From positions 22,432 through 86,431 of the forward strand of contig JACQBG010000032.1 in NCBI GenBank assembly GCA_016194585.1: a stretch of DNA of 64,000 nucleotides. The letters are read 5' to 3'. This document shows, in pieces, positions 35,301-44,838 of the stretch; the stretch's first letter is position 1; each line of letters begins with the position of its first letter. A model generated the notes under the pieces. That model did not search any database. It saw nothing but the letters and a program-made list of their open reading frames with translations, and had not been told where the DNA came from. Source of the stretch: Gemmatimonadota bacterium. Lineage in GTDB: Bacteria > Gemmatimonadota > Gemmatimonadetes > Gemmatimonadales > Gemmatimonadaceae. The translations under genes were made by a program, and so were the position numbers.

Positions 35301-37078
35301 CCGCGGTCGCGCGCACGTCGATCCCGACGTTCGCGGCCGCGCTCTGGCGTCGCCGGCGGCGCGCCATCGTCGCGTCGCTCGTGCTCCTCGTGCTCAGCTC
35401 GCTGTCCGAAGGCGCGGGGCTGCTCATCGTCGTGCCGATGCTGTCGCTCGCCGGCGTGCCGCTGGGCGACGGGGTGATGCACGCCATCGCGGTGCGCATC
35501 GGCCAGGCGATGGCGGCGGTGGGGCTGCCGCTGACGCTGCCGTCGGTGCTCGTCACGGCGGTGGCGATCCTCGGCGTTCGGACGCTGCTCGTACAATGGG
35601 AGTCGACGCGGGCGCGGCGGTTGGCGCTCGGCGTCGTCGCCGAGGAGCGCGACCGGCTCTTCTCGGCGGTGGTCGCGATGCCGTGGTCGCGATTCGTGCG
35701 GCTCCGCGGTTCCGACGTCGTGCAGGCGCTCACGGTGCACACGGAGTCGGTGGAGTTCGCGGTGGGGGAACTCCTGCGCCTGCTCGCCGAGGCGCTCACG
35801 GTGCTGGTCACCGTGGTCGTCGCGGCGCGCGTGTCGTGGGCGGTGACGGCGCTCGTGGGCGTCACCGGCGTGGCGTTGCTCGCCCTGCTGCGCGTGGTGC
35901 GCGCGCCCGGCAGGGACGAGAGCGAGCGCGCCGTCGCGCGCTCGGAGAGCGTGTTCCGCATGGCGACCGACGCGGTCGGCGGAATGAAAGCGGTGAAGGG
36001 ATATGGTGCCGAGGGCCGCACGGTGGCGGCGTTCGCGGAGGCGAACGCGCGGCTGGGCGACGCGCTGCGCGCGCTCGACGCGACGCGTGCCCGCGCCGCG
36101 GTGGCCCTCGGCGTGGGGATGGCGGTCGCGCTCGCGGTCATGGTGTACGTCGCCGTGGCGGCGTTCCATCTGGCGCCGGCCGCGCTGCTCCTGCTGCTCG
36201 CGATGTACACGCGCCTCGTGCCGCGGCTCGCGTCGGCGCAACAGGCGTGGCAGCATCTTGGCGAGTCGCTGGCGTCGTGGGACGTCGTGCAGCGCCTGCG
36301 CGCGGAGTGCGAGCGCGAGGCGGCGACGCTGGCGCCGGCGGCGCCATGGCGACCGTCGAGCGCGCCCGCCGTGCGCTTCGAGCGCGTGACCTTCCGCTAC
36401 GACGGGGCGGCCGGCGACGCGCTCGAGGGCGTCACCTTCGACGTGCCGGCGGGCGCGATGACCGCGATCGTCGGCCCCTCGGGAAGCGGGAAGACGACGG
36501 CAGCGGACGTGATGGCGGGATTGCTCGAGCCGGCGAGTGGGCGCGTGCTCGCCGACGGTGCGCCGCTCGACCGGCGCGCCCTTCCGGCGTGGCAGGCGAC
36601 GATCGGCGTGCTGCCGCAGGACGTGCTGTTGTTCCCGGGGACGGTGCGCGAGAACCTCCGCTGGGCGGCGCCGCTCGCGGACGACGCGGACCTCCACCGC
36701 GCGCTCGAGGCGGCGTCGGCGACGTTCGTGCGGGGGTGGCCGGCCGGCCTCGACACGCCGGTCGGCGACCGCGGCACGCTGCTCTCCGGTGGGGAGCGCC
36801 AGCGCATCGCGCTCGCGCGCGCGCTGCTGCGACGGCCGGCGCTGCTCGTGCTCGACGAGGCGACGAGCGCGCTCGACGCGGAGACGGAGCAGGGGATCGT
36901 CACCGCGCTGCGCGCGCTCGCGCCCCGCCCGACGATCGTGATCGTGTCGCACCGGCTTTCCGTGGTGCGCGCGGCCGACCACGTGGTGGTGCTCGACGGC
37001 GGCGCGGTCGTCGCCGAAGGGCGATGGGAGGAGCTGGCGGGCTCGGTGCCGCGCGTGAGGGAGTTGTTCGCGCTGTGA
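35297..37078 (+). CDS. ABC transporter, fused permease and ATPase (lasso export, D)
   Basis: The 593-residue half-transporter has about six membrane helices (20-320), for example RAIVASLVLLVLSSLSEGAG, and a C-terminal ATPase with Walker A GPSGSGKTT, signature LSGGERQRIALARALL and Walker B LLVLDEATSALD. It should work as a homodimer exporting the mature peptide and conferring self-immunity. There is no N-terminal peptidase domain, which agrees with B2 doing leader removal. GTG 35297 overlaps the NTase stop (GTGA). Its stop lies three bases from the convergent ychF stop, with no terminator between. Confidence 0.92.
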   Translation: MTAVARTSIPTFAAALWRRRRRAIVASLVLLVLSSLSEGAGLLIVVPMLSLAGVPLGDGVMHAIAVRIGQAMAAVGLPLTLPSVLVTAVAILGVRTLLVQWESTRARRLALGVVAEERDRLFSAVVAMPWSRFVRLRGSDVVQALTVHTESVEFAVGELLRLLAEALTVLVTVVVAARVSWAVTALVGVTGVALLALLRVVRAPGRDESERAVARSESVFRMATDAVGGMKAVKGYGAEGRTVAAFAEANARLGDALRALDATRARAAVALGVGMAVALAVMVYVAVAAFHLAPAALLLLLAMYTRLVPRLASAQQAWQHLGESLASWDVVQRLRAECEREAATLAPAAPWRPSSAPAVRFERVTFRYDGAAGDALEGVTFDVPAGAMTAIVGPSGSGKTTAADVMAGLLEPASGRVLADGAPLDRRALPAWQATIGVLPQDVLLFPGTVRENLRWAAPLADDADLHRALEAASATFVRGWPAGLDTPVGDRGTLLSGGERQRIALARALLRRPALLVLDEATSALDAETEQGIVTALRALAPRPTIVIVSHRLSVVRAADHVVVLDGGAVVAEGRWEELAGSVPRVRELFAL

Positions 37079-37081
37079 CGA

Positions 37082-38182
37082 CTACACGTTGAAGCGGAAG
37101 AGCAGCACGTCGCCGTCCCGCACGACGTACTCCTTCCCTTCGCTGCGAACGACGCCCTTCTCGCGCGCGCCCTTCCAGCCGCCGTTGGCGACGAAGTCGT
37201 CGTAGCCCACCGTCTCGGCGCGGATGAAGCCGCGCTCGAAGTCGGTGTGGATCACGGCGGCGGCTTTCGGCGCGGTGTCGCCGCGGTGGATGGTCCAGGC
37301 GCGCACTTCCTTCTCGCCGGCGGTGAAGTAGGTCTGCAAGCCGAGCAGGTGGTAGCCGCCCCGGATGAGGCGGTCGAGGCCGGCCGACTCGATGCCGAGC
37401 GACTGCAGGAACTCCGCGCGGTCCTCCGGCGCGAGGTCGGCGAGCTCGCCCTCGATCTTCGCCGAGAAGGTGACAACCTCGGCGGGCTCGTGATCGTTCG
37501 CGATCGCGGCGCGGAGGGCCGTGACGTGCGCCCCCTCCTCGCCGGCGAGCTCGGCGTCGGTGACGTTCGCCGCGTAGAGGATGGGCTTGAGCGTGAGCAG
37601 TTGCAGCGTCGAGAGGAGCGCGCGCTCGTCGTCGCTGAGCGCGACGTGCCAGAGCGCCTTCCCTTCGGCGAGGGCGGCGTTGGCCTTCTCGAGCGCGCCC
37701 AGCTCCGCCTGCGCTTCCTTGTCGCCCGTGCGCGCGGCGCGCTTCGACTTGTCGAGGCGCTTCTCGACCGAGCCGAGGTCGGAGAGCGCGAGCTCGAACT
37801 CGATCACCTCGCGGTCGCGCACCGGGTCGACGCTCCCCATCACGTGCGTGACGTCGGCGTCCTCGAAGCAGCGCACGACGTGCACGATCGCGTCGGTCTC
37901 GCGGATGTTGGTCAGGAACTTGTTGCCGAGCCCCTCGCCCTGCGACGCGCCCTTGACGAGTCCCGCGATGTCGACGAACTGGACGACGGCCGGGACGGTG
38001 CGCTCCGGCACGACGATCTTGGCGAGCGCGTCGAGGCGGGGGTCGGGCACCTCGACCATGCCGACGTTCGGCTCGACGGTGCAGAACGGGTAGTTGGCGG
38101 CCTCCGCCTTCGCGGCCGTGAGGGCGTTGAAGAGGGAGGACTTGCCGACGTTGGGGAGGCCGACGATGCCGAGCTTGAGCAT
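37082..38182 (-). CDS. ychF: Ribosome-binding ATPase YchF
   Basis: The 366-residue Obg-family protein has G1 GLPNVGKSSLFNALT, the switch region YPFCTVEPNVG, G3 DIAGLVKGASQGEGLGN, a helical insert and a C-terminal TGS domain ending RDGDVLLFRFNV. The altered G4 motif (YAANVTDAEL, not NKxD) explains the family's preference for ATP. It binds ribosomes and takes part in stress responses. It is transcribed toward the lasso operon. Confidence 0.96.
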   Translation of the reverse strand: MLKLGIVGLPNVGKSSLFNALTAAKAEAANYPFCTVEPNVGMVEVPDPRLDALAKIVVPERTVPAVVQFVDIAGLVKGASQGEGLGNKFLTNIRETDAIVHVVRCFEDADVTHVMGSVDPVRDREVIEFELALSDLGSVEKRLDKSKRAARTGDKEAQAELGALEKANAALAEGKALWHVALSDDERALLSTLQLLTLKPILYAANVTDAELAGEEGAHVTALRAAIANDHEPAEVVTFSAKIEGELADLAPEDRAEFLQSLGIESAGLDRLIRGGYHLLGLQTYFTAGEKEVRAWTIHRGDTAPKAAAVIHTDFERGFIRAETVGYDDFVANGGWKGAREKGVVRSEGKEYVVRDGDVLLFRFNV

Positions 38183-38195
38183 AGGACGACTGCGG

Positions 38196-38236
38196 CTAAA
38201 CGGTTAACGGTCAACGGTTAACGGTTCACCGTTAAC
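38196..38236. repeat. NACGGT tandem repeat with perfect hairpin
   Basis: Five to six consecutive seven-base units of the form ACGGTTA/ACGGTCA lie just upstream of ychF. The last part forms a perfect nine-base stem GTTAACGGT / ACCGTTAAC (38217-38225 and 38228-38236) with a TC centre. This is the clearest copy of the dispersed intergenic family. Confidence 0.8.
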
Positions 38237-38326
38237 GTCGTGCGAGACGAAATGTAATCGCGCGCGACGGGGGGATGCGCGTTCCGCGCCGCGCGGGCGG
38301 TAGGATCGTGGCAACCAGGGGGACGT

Positions 38327-38728
38327 GTGCAGGACTTCAGGAGGCTCGACGTCTGGACCAAGGCTCACGAACTGGTGCTCGAGACTCATCGCAGCCTCGG
38401 TCGGACGCAGGATCGCGCGTATCCGGGGCTTTCGTCGCAGATGCGCCGGGCCGCCGCCGCGATCCCGACGAATATCGCGGAAGGCTGCGGGCAGCCGACG
38501 AGGCGGGAGTTCGCCCGCTTCCTCCAGATCGCCCTCGCCTCCGCCCACGAGCTCGACTATCACCTGCTCCTCGCCCACGACCTCGGCGCCCTCGCGGGTC
38601 CGCACTACGCGCGGCTCGACGCCCGCACGGCGCAGGTCAAGCAGATGCTGAGCGCGCTGCTGCGCCGCGTGCGCGAAAAGCCGGCACTCGAGGGTGCGAA
38701 CGGTGAGGCGGCTCGGCGCGCCGGCTGA
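38327..38728 (+). CDS. Four-helix bundle protein (S23/IVS family)
   Basis: The 133-residue protein starts at GTG 38327. QDFRRLDVWTKAHELVLETH, LSSQMRRAAAAIPTNIAEGC and REFARFLQIALASAHELDYHLLLA match the four-helix bundle family first found in 23S rRNA intervening sequences. Here it stands alone, next to an NACGGT repeat rather than in an rRNA gene. Family members form pentameric bundles; their function is not established. Confidence 0.9.
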   Translation: MQDFRRLDVWTKAHELVLETHRSLGRTQDRAYPGLSSQMRRAAAAIPTNIAEGCGQPTRREFARFLQIALASAHELDYHLLLAHDLGALAGPHYARLDARTAQVKQMLSALLRRVREKPALEGANGEAARRAG

Positions 38729-38895
38729 GCGCCGGCTCCGGCCATCGCCATCGCGGGGCCGGACGTGATCGCGCGCGGAGTGGCGTCGCTCCTTGGCCGA
38801 CACTAACTATACTGATACGCACGAAAGTCCGAGGCTGATCACGACGTGCCGGGCCCCCCGACGCACATGGCACTCTCGAGAAGGAGCTGGACGGC

Positions 38896-39789
38896 GTGAG
38901 CGATGCGATCCCGATGACGATCATCACGCCCTCGTACAACCAGGGGCGGTATCTGGCCGAGACGATCGAATCCGTCCTCGCGCAGGACGTGCCCGGGCTC
39001 GAGTACATCATCGTCGACGGCGGCAGCACGGACGAGAGCGTCGAGGTCATCAAGCGCTATGAACGGCACCTCGCGTGGTGGGTGTCCGAGCGCGACGCAG
39101 GGCAGGCCGACGCGATCAACAAGGGCCTCGCGAAGGCGCGGGGAACCTACGTGGCCTTCCTCAACTCGGACGACACGTATCTGCCGGGCGCCTTGCATGC
39201 GATGCTTCACGCGTTCGCCGCGGGACCGCACGTGCACTGGGTGGCTGGTGGCGTGCTGGGATTCGGCACCGCGACGGCGCCCGTCTACGAGTGGCACATG
39301 GCGCAGGTGCCGACCTCGCTGCTGGACTGTCTCACGTTACGGTTCAAGGCCGCCCAGCCGGGACACGCGTGGACTCGAGCCGTGCTACAGAGCGTGGGAG
39401 GCTGGGACGCATCGCTGCGCTGGTATTTCGATATCGAGCTGTATGCGAAGCTGCTCGCGCGCGGCGAGCGGTGCGTGCCGATCGACCGGCCGCTCGCGTC
39501 GTATCGCTTCCATCCCACGAGCAAGACGGTGGCCGAGGCCGACCAACGCGCGCCCGACTGGGAGGCGATCCGATCGCGATACATGGGCCGGCTCACGCCA
39601 CGCGAGCGCCTGATCGCGCGGCACCGGATCGGGATGCTGAAGGCAGGATCGCTGCACCGCCGTGCGGCACGCGAAGCGGCCGCCGGGAACAAGGCGGTCG
39701 CGCGCGCGATCTATGCGCAGGCGGCACGCCAGTACGCCCCGAGCGTGCTCGGGCGGAACGGATTGGGCGCACTCCTGCGCCTCGTCTGA
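38896..39789 (+). CDS. Family 2 glycosyltransferase
   Basis: The 297-residue protein starts at GTG 38896 behind AAGGAG. The GT-A signatures are [34 protein letters not shown] and the metal-binding [13 protein letters not shown] (SDD), and [20 protein letters not shown] is the acceptor-side motif of GT2 enzymes. There are no membrane helices, so it is a cytoplasmic sugar transferase acting on a lipid-linked or nucleotide-derived acceptor. It pairs with the epimerase downstream. The 167-base gap before it holds a TATACT hexamer at 38808-38813 with no good -35. Confidence 0.9.
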   Translation: MSDAIPMTIITPSYNQGRYLAETIESVLAQDVPGLEYIIVDGGSTDESVEVIKRYERHLAWWVSERDAGQADAINKGLAKARGTYVAFLNSDDTYLPGALHAMLHAFAAGPHVHWVAGGVLGFGTATAPVYEWHMAQVPTSLLDCLTLRFKAAQPGHAWTRAVLQSVGGWDASLRWYFDIELYAKLLARGERCVPIDRPLASYRFHPTSKTVAEADQRAPDWEAIRSRYMGRLTPRERLIARHRIGMLKAGSLHRRAAREAAAGNKAVARAIYAQAARQYAPSVLGRNGLGALLRLV

Positions 39790-39844
39790 GCGGCTACCAC
39801 GACCGCGCCGCGGGATCGTCGGCGCGATGGGCACGGAGCGTGTC

Positions 39845-40825
39845 ATGAAGAAGGGACTTGCGGTCGTCGCCGGTGGCGGCGGCTTCATCGGCGGTCATCT
39901 CGTCGCGGCCCTCCTGCGCGAAGGGATGGCGGTGCGCGCCGTGGATCGAAAGCCGCTCGATCAGTGGCAGCAGCGGCACTTGGCCGCCGAGAACCTCGTC
40001 GGCGACGTCTCGCTCCTCGACGGGGCGCAGACGGCTTGCGCGGGGGCGTCGGAGGTCTACCAGCTCGCCGCCGACATGGGCGGCATGGGTTTCATCGAGT
40101 CGCACAAGGCGCTCTGCATGCTCTCGGTGCTCACGACGACGCACATGCTGATCGCCGCGCGCGATCACGGCGTCGGCCGCTTCCTCTTCTCGTCGTCGGC
40201 GTGCGTGTACAACGCCGACAAGCAATCGTCCGTCGACGTGGTGCCGCTGCGCGAGGAAGATGCATATCCGGCGATGCCGGAGGACGGTTACGGCTGGGAG
40301 AAGCTCTTCTCCGAGCGGATGTGTCGACACTTCCGCGAGGACTTCGGCCTCGCGACGCGCGTGGCGCGCTATCACAACGTGTACGGACCCGAGGGCACAT
40401 GGGACGGCGGGCGCGAGAAGGCCCCCGCCGCGATCTGCCGCAAGGTCATCGAGGCGAAGCACCGCGGTACCGGGACCATCGAGATCTGGGGAGACGGACG
40501 TCAGACGCGATCCTTCATGTACATCGACGACTGCGTCAAGGGCACGCTCGACCTGATGCGCTCGGACGTCGACGAGCCGCTCAACATCGGCTCGAGCGAA
40601 CTGGTGACCATCAACCAGCTCGTCGACGTCGCGGAGTCCATCGCCGGGATCAGCCTGGACCGGCGCTACAAGCTCGACGCGCCGAAGGGAGTCAATGGCC
40701 GCAATTCCGACAACGCGCGCATTCGCGCCAAGCTCGGCTGGGAGCCGTCGATCCCGCTCCGCGAGGGCATGGAGAAGACGTACGCGTGGATCGAGCAGCA
40801 GTGGCTCGCGTCGCGGACCGGTTGA
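39845..40825 (+). CDS. NAD-dependent epimerase, GDP-mannose 3,5-epimerase-like
   Basis: The 326-residue short-chain dehydrogenase starts at ATG 39845 behind GGAG (an ATG at 39827 is the alternative). The NAD site is AGGGGFIGGHLVAALL, and the catalytic set is SSSAC with YGWEK (Tyr-x3-Lys). The match to plant GDP-mannose 3,5-epimerase is close over the whole length: LAADMGGMGFIESHKA, HNVYGPEGTWDGGREKAPAA, GDGRQTRSFMYIDDCV, GVNGRNSDNARIRAKLGWEP. It would convert GDP-mannose to GDP-L-galactose or a related sugar for a surface glycan. Specificity is inferred. Confidence 0.88.
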   Translation: MKKGLAVVAGGGGFIGGHLVAALLREGMAVRAVDRKPLDQWQQRHLAAENLVGDVSLLDGAQTACAGASEVYQLAADMGGMGFIESHKALCMLSVLTTTHMLIAARDHGVGRFLFSSSACVYNADKQSSVDVVPLREEDAYPAMPEDGYGWEKLFSERMCRHFREDFGLATRVARYHNVYGPEGTWDGGREKAPAAICRKVIEAKHRGTGTIEIWGDGRQTRSFMYIDDCVKGTLDLMRSDVDEPLNIGSSELVTINQLVDVAESIAGISLDRRYKLDAPKGVNGRNSDNARIRAKLGWEPSIPLREGMEKTYAWIEQQWLASRTG

Positions 40826-40859
40826 CTGGCATCGCGCGGCGGCCGCGGCGGCGGAACGG

Positions 40860-43034
40860 TCAGCGCGGACGATGCGCCGGCGGGAAGAGACCGACCAAGG
40901 TGACGCGGGGGGGGGCGGATTCAAGGCCGAGCAGCGCGACCGTGTCGCTGAGCACCAACTCCGGTAGATGGAGCAGCTCGAGGCGCACGCAGCCGCGGGT
41001 CGTCGAGTCGATCGCCACGCGGTAGACGGCGTGCGCGCGATAGTCCGTACGGAATGCCACGCGAACGACCGCCGGTGGGTCTGAGGCGTCGGGCGGTCCG
41101 ACCGCGAGCAGGAGCCAGTGGCGCCGATCCGCGTCACCCGCCAGCGGCTCGGCGCCTCGGCGTACTGCCTCGCACGCGGCGGCCAGCGTGGGAGTGGCAG
41201 TCATCGGCGCGGTCGTGAAATACGCATCGCGCCACCAGCTCGGTCGGTGCAGCGCCGCTCGGAACGCGGGATCGACGACGCTCCGCATCCGCGTCACTGG
41301 GGTCGCATCGCTGGTGTCGGAGACGACGCCGTTGGCGTACGGCCCCACGACCCAACGCAAGCGCCCGCGCGGCAGGCCGCCGGCGCGCTCGTAGAAGGAC
41401 AGCGGCAGATGCGGATCTTGCGTGGGGAAAGCCGCATCGAGCGACGACGACAGCATCTGCGGCACCGTGCCGCCCGGCGGGACGATCGCCGCGAGCGGCG
41501 TGAAGAGCGAGTCGCGCAGCGTCGTGAGCGCCGTCCGGCGCGCCCGCGCGTCGCGCCGTTCGCGCCACTCGCCGCCGTGAAGCGACACGCGGTCGGCGAG
41601 CGCGGCGCTCCCCTCCTGCGCGCCCAGGAAGAGCATTCCGCCGAGGAGCAGGTACTGTAGTTCGCGTGCGGGCCGCCATCCGCGCGTGCGGCACGCCCGG
41701 TCCCACGCCACGGCGATCGCCGCCGCGAGTGGCACGTAGAGGTAGGCGACGTAATGCGTCCAGTTCGTCATGAAATAGTAGTCGGTCAACGGCCGGCCGC
41801 CGACGACCATCGAAGCGCCGGCGACGAGCATCGCGATGTAGAAACCGAGCGCTGATCGCTCGTCGCGGGACGCCCTGCGCCACGACAACCAGAACAGACC
41901 GGCGAGGAGCGCCGGCAAGAGCACGGACAGCGCGTCGACCAGGGGCCTCGGCATGAGCGCGCTCAGCATCGGCGCCGTCAGCGCGCCGAGCGTTCCGAAT
42001 CCGAGGAGGTAGCCCAACTCCCACCCCACCGCGCCTCGGCCGAACGGTGCGATCCCGCCGCTCGTCTCGAGGCGCACCAACCACTGGCCGAGGACGAACG
42101 CGACGGCGCAGAGCCCGGCGACCGCGAGCGGCCACGCACACCAGGCGAGGAGGGCGCGCCCCCGCAACGCGCGGCGCGTCCCGCTCGCGAGCGCGGCGGC
42201 GGCGAGTGCTGGTACCACGATCACGCCCGCGGAATCCTGCAATACGGCGGCCAGAGCCGCGAGGAGGACGACGGTCTTGCGGCGCGCGCCGGGACGATCG
42301 CCCCCCACGACGGCGATCGCGGCGACCGTCGTCCAGAGCAGCACCTTCACGGAGATCGTGAGCGTCCAGTATCCCATCGTGACCTGCGCCCACTGCGTCC
42401 ACCCGCACAACACGATCGTGCCGAGGAGTCGCGCATTGCGCGAGATCCCCCACGCGGCGAGCAGCCGGGCCTGTGCGAACGCGAGTAGCGCGACGTTCGC
42501 GAGCAACCAGGGGCGGAACACGCCGGGGTGCGCGCTCCAGAGGCGCTCCATCCACCAGGCTTCGAGGCGCCAGACCGGGAACACGTGCCCCGACCACGTG
42601 CGCAGCGCGACGTCCGCGAGCGGCAGCTGGGCCTCGCGGAGGAATTGATAGTCGTCCGTGCGCAGTTCGGCGCTCCAGATCGACGCACCGTGTATCGTGC
42701 CGAGCACGACCAGGACCGCGACGACGTCGAACAGCCACGCATCGCTCGGCGCTCGCAACGCGACGCCCATCCGTTCGATCGCCGGCTCGATGTGCTCCCA
42801 CATGGCGAAGCCGACGACGCCGATGGCCATGCTCAGGGCCGCCGCCGCGCGCGCGATCGCCTGGAGTCGATGCCATTCGTCGAGCAGATCCGGCTTCGCC
42901 GCGCGGTGCAGGAGCCGGACGATCACGGCGACGCCCGCCGCATCCGGCGCGAACGCGGCGAACGCCGCGCACGCGCCCGCGGTGACGAACGCGGCCGGGA
43001 GGACCCGAGGGATCGCACGGTCGCGTCGCGTCAC
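40860..43034 (-). CDS. Large polytopic membrane protein of the glycan segment, unknown
   Basis: The 724-residue protein starts at GTG 43034, overlapping the methyltransferase stop (GTGA). It has about 12 hydrophobic segments spread to about residue 490 (for example WLLANVALLAFAQARLLAAW and VTMGYWTLTISVKVLLWTT), then a soluble C-terminal domain of about 240 residues beginning after the last helix. The topology resembles lipid-linked-sugar glycosyltransferases of the GT-C type, but no diagnostic motif is seen, so the function is left open. Its position after a Dpm-like GT2 and a methyltransferase supports a role in glycan assembly. Confidence 0.7.
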   Translation of the reverse strand: MTRRDRAIPRVLPAAFVTAGACAAFAAFAPDAAGVAVIVRLLHRAAKPDLLDEWHRLQAIARAAAALSMAIGVVGFAMWEHIEPAIERMGVALRAPSDAWLFDVVAVLVVLGTIHGASIWSAELRTDDYQFLREAQLPLADVALRTWSGHVFPVWRLEAWWMERLWSAHPGVFRPWLLANVALLAFAQARLLAAWGISRNARLLGTIVLCGWTQWAQVTMGYWTLTISVKVLLWTTVAAIAVVGGDRPGARRKTVVLLAALAAVLQDSAGVIVVPALAAAALASGTRRALRGRALLAWCAWPLAVAGLCAVAFVLGQWLVRLETSGGIAPFGRGAVGWELGYLLGFGTLGALTAPMLSALMPRPLVDALSVLLPALLAGLFWLSWRRASRDERSALGFYIAMLVAGASMVVGGRPLTDYYFMTNWTHYVAYLYVPLAAAIAVAWDRACRTRGWRPARELQYLLLGGMLFLGAQEGSAALADRVSLHGGEWRERRDARARRTALTTLRDSLFTPLAAIVPPGGTVPQMLSSSLDAAFPTQDPHLPLSFYERAGGLPRGRLRWVVGPYANGVVSDTSDATPVTRMRSVVDPAFRAALHRPSWWRDAYFTTAPMTATPTLAAACEAVRRGAEPLAGDADRRHWLLLAVGPPDASDPPAVVRVAFRTDYRAHAVYRVAIDSTTRGCVRLELLHLPELVLSDTVALLGLESAPPRVTLVGLFPPAHRPR

Positions 43035-43963
43035 GCCCGGTCGCGCACCGTGAAGGAGGCCTCGAGCGTGCCCACGGGAAGGGGGATCGCGGGGATCGGG
43101 CGCAGCGCGCGGGCCAGTGCCGGCCACCCGAGGAAGCCGACGACGTAACTCAGCGGATAGGGGAGCCCGACCTCCCCGACCCGCGTGCGGCCGGCGATCC
43201 GGTTCGCGTCGGCCGCGCGCTCGATGCATCGAAGGATCCCGAGGCGCGTCGGTACGTGCAGGTGCTCTCCGGGGATCCAGAACGGCCAGCGACGCCCGAG
43301 GACACGCGCCGCCAGACTTCCATAGTCCGGACACATGACGTACAGCGTGCCGCCAGGCCGAACGAGGGCGGTCAGCCCCCGCACGAACGATGCCGGCGAA
43401 CGTACGTGTTCGATCACCGCGAGGGATATCACCACGTCGGCCTGTACGCCGATCGCCGCCGGGAAGGTCGGCGCGTTGAGATCGGTCTGGATCCAATCGT
43501 GGCGCGCATCGGTCCCGAGGTGAGGCGGGCGCCCGTGCCAGTCGACGCTCACCCCGCGCGCGTTCGGGAACTCGCGGTTCAGCGCCGCGCCGATCTCCCC
43601 GGCGCCGGCGCCGACGTCGATCCAGGTGAAGGACTCGTCGCGCGAGCGCCCCGCCGCGCGGGCGGCGCGGCGCGCGGCCCGCGTGTACCAGGCCGAGAGC
43701 GGCGTCTCCTCGCGCAGGCGGCGGAGCGCCGGGTCGATCCCGTCGTCGAACGCGGCGTACAGGCGCGCGAGCGACTCGCCGGAGGGCACCGGCCACGTGA
43801 CCAGCGACCCGCACGACGCGCACTCGTGGAGGTCGACCCGCGGGTGCGACGCGACGCGCGGATGCGGCAGGTCACTGGCGATGCGGTGCAACGCGCCGCT
43901 GCCGCAGAACGTGCACACCGGTGGCTCGGCCACGTCGGTGCGCGCGTCGTCCGGCAGGTTCAC
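43031..43963 (-). CDS. Class I SAM methyltransferase with zinc-ribbon-like N-terminus
   Basis: The 310-residue protein starts at GTG 43963, overlapping the GT2 stop. It begins with two Cys pairs (PVCTFCGSGALHRI and HECASCGSLVTWPVP) that resemble a zinc ribbon, followed by a SAM-binding core (FTWIDVGAGAGEIGAALN, VVISLAVIEHVRSPASFVRG, VRPGGTLYVMCPDYG). This layout matches methyltransferases found in sugar and polysaccharide gene clusters. The acceptor is unknown. Confidence 0.85.
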   Translation of the reverse strand: MNLPDDARTDVAEPPVCTFCGSGALHRIASDLPHPRVASHPRVDLHECASCGSLVTWPVPSGESLARLYAAFDDGIDPALRRLREETPLSAWYTRAARRAARAAGRSRDESFTWIDVGAGAGEIGAALNREFPNARGVSVDWHGRPPHLGTDARHDWIQTDLNAPTFPAAIGVQADVVISLAVIEHVRSPASFVRGLTALVRPGGTLYVMCPDYGSLAARVLGRRWPFWIPGEHLHVPTRLGILRCIERAADANRIAGRTRVGEVGLPYPLSYVVGFLGWPALARALRPIPAIPLPVGTLEASFTVRDRA

Positions 43964-44838
43964 CGATCCGGCCCGACGATGATGCTCTGCGTGATCCCCG
44001 CGAGGATGCGGAAGATGAGGCCGAAGAAGAGGCACATGATGCCGGCGAGGATCATCGTGAGCGACACCGCCGTGAGCCCGCGTCCCATGACCAGGAACGG
44101 GATCCCCCATGCCACGCCGAAGCCGAGCATGCCGATGCCCACGGGAAGGAAGACCCGCGTCGGGTTGATGAGCACCACCATGACGAGCGTCGAGAACACC
44201 GTGCGCACGCCGTCCATCACCCGGTTCTTCGAGCGGCCGGCCCGCCGCGCGCCGACGTCGATCGGCACCTCGGTCACCGCCATCCGCAGCAACGAGAAGA
44301 GGAGCTTGAACGAGTCGCTGTACGCCATCCCCTCGGGGAGGAAGGGGAGCATGCGCACGGCGAGGGCGCGCGGGAACGCCATCATGCCGCTGTTGCTGTC
44401 CTGCACGTCGGTGCCGCCGATGGCGCGGCTCCAGCGCCGCAGCAGCGACCGCGCGACGCGCCGGCTCCCCGCGCCGGGATCGTTGCGCCGGCCCACGACG
44501 AGCGTACGCGGACGGCACTGCTCCAGCAGGCGCCGCGCGTCGCTGGCCGCGTGCTGTCCGTCGCCGTCCATCAGGCAGATCATGTCGGCGTGCGCGTTGA
44601 GGATGCCGGTCTTGATCGCCTCGCCGTAGCCGCGCGGATGGTCGTGCCGCACGACGAGCACCGGGATCCCCTCCTGGCGCCGCGCCACGTCGCCCGTGCC
44701 GTCGGTGCTCCCGTCGTCGACGACGACGATCGACGGCAACGGGCCGGGGCTGAACGCCCGCTCGATGTCGCGCAGCACCCCGGCGATCGTCGCGGCCTCG
44801 TCGAGGCACGGGATCACGATGGCCGACTCGGCGTTCAC
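43960..44838 (-). CDS. Dolichyl-phosphate-mannose-synthase-like GT2 with membrane tail
   Basis: The 292-residue protein has an N-terminal GT2 domain (SAIVIPCLDEAATIAGVL, SIVVVDDGSTDGTGDVA, DMICLMDGDGQHAA with the DxD-like metal site, and QDSNSGMMAFPRAL) and two C-terminal membrane helices (VFLPVGIGMLGFGVAWGIPF, SLTMILAGIMCLFFGLIF). Such proteins load a sugar from a nucleotide donor onto a polyprenyl phosphate. GTG 44838 overlaps the pth stop (GTGA), coupling it to the ribosomal rescue gene. Confidence 0.9.
   Translation of the reverse strand: MNAESAIVIPCLDEAATIAGVLRDIERAFSPGPLPSIVVVDDGSTDGTGDVARRQEGIPVLVVRHDHPRGYGEAIKTGILNAHADMICLMDGDGQHAASDARRLLEQCRPRTLVVGRRNDPGAGSRRVARSLLRRWSRAIGGTDVQDSNSGMMAFPRALAVRMLPFLPEGMAYSDSFKLLFSLLRMAVTEVPIDVGARRAGRSKNRVMDGVRTVFSTLVMVVLINPTRVFLPVGIGMLGFGVAWGIPFLVMGRGLTAVSLTMILAGIMCLFFGLIFRILAGITQSIIVGPDR

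Noticed and set aside
38808..38813. TATACT considered as a promoter for the GT2 gene
   Set aside because: No -35 hexamer at a workable distance; kept only as a remark in the GT2 entry.
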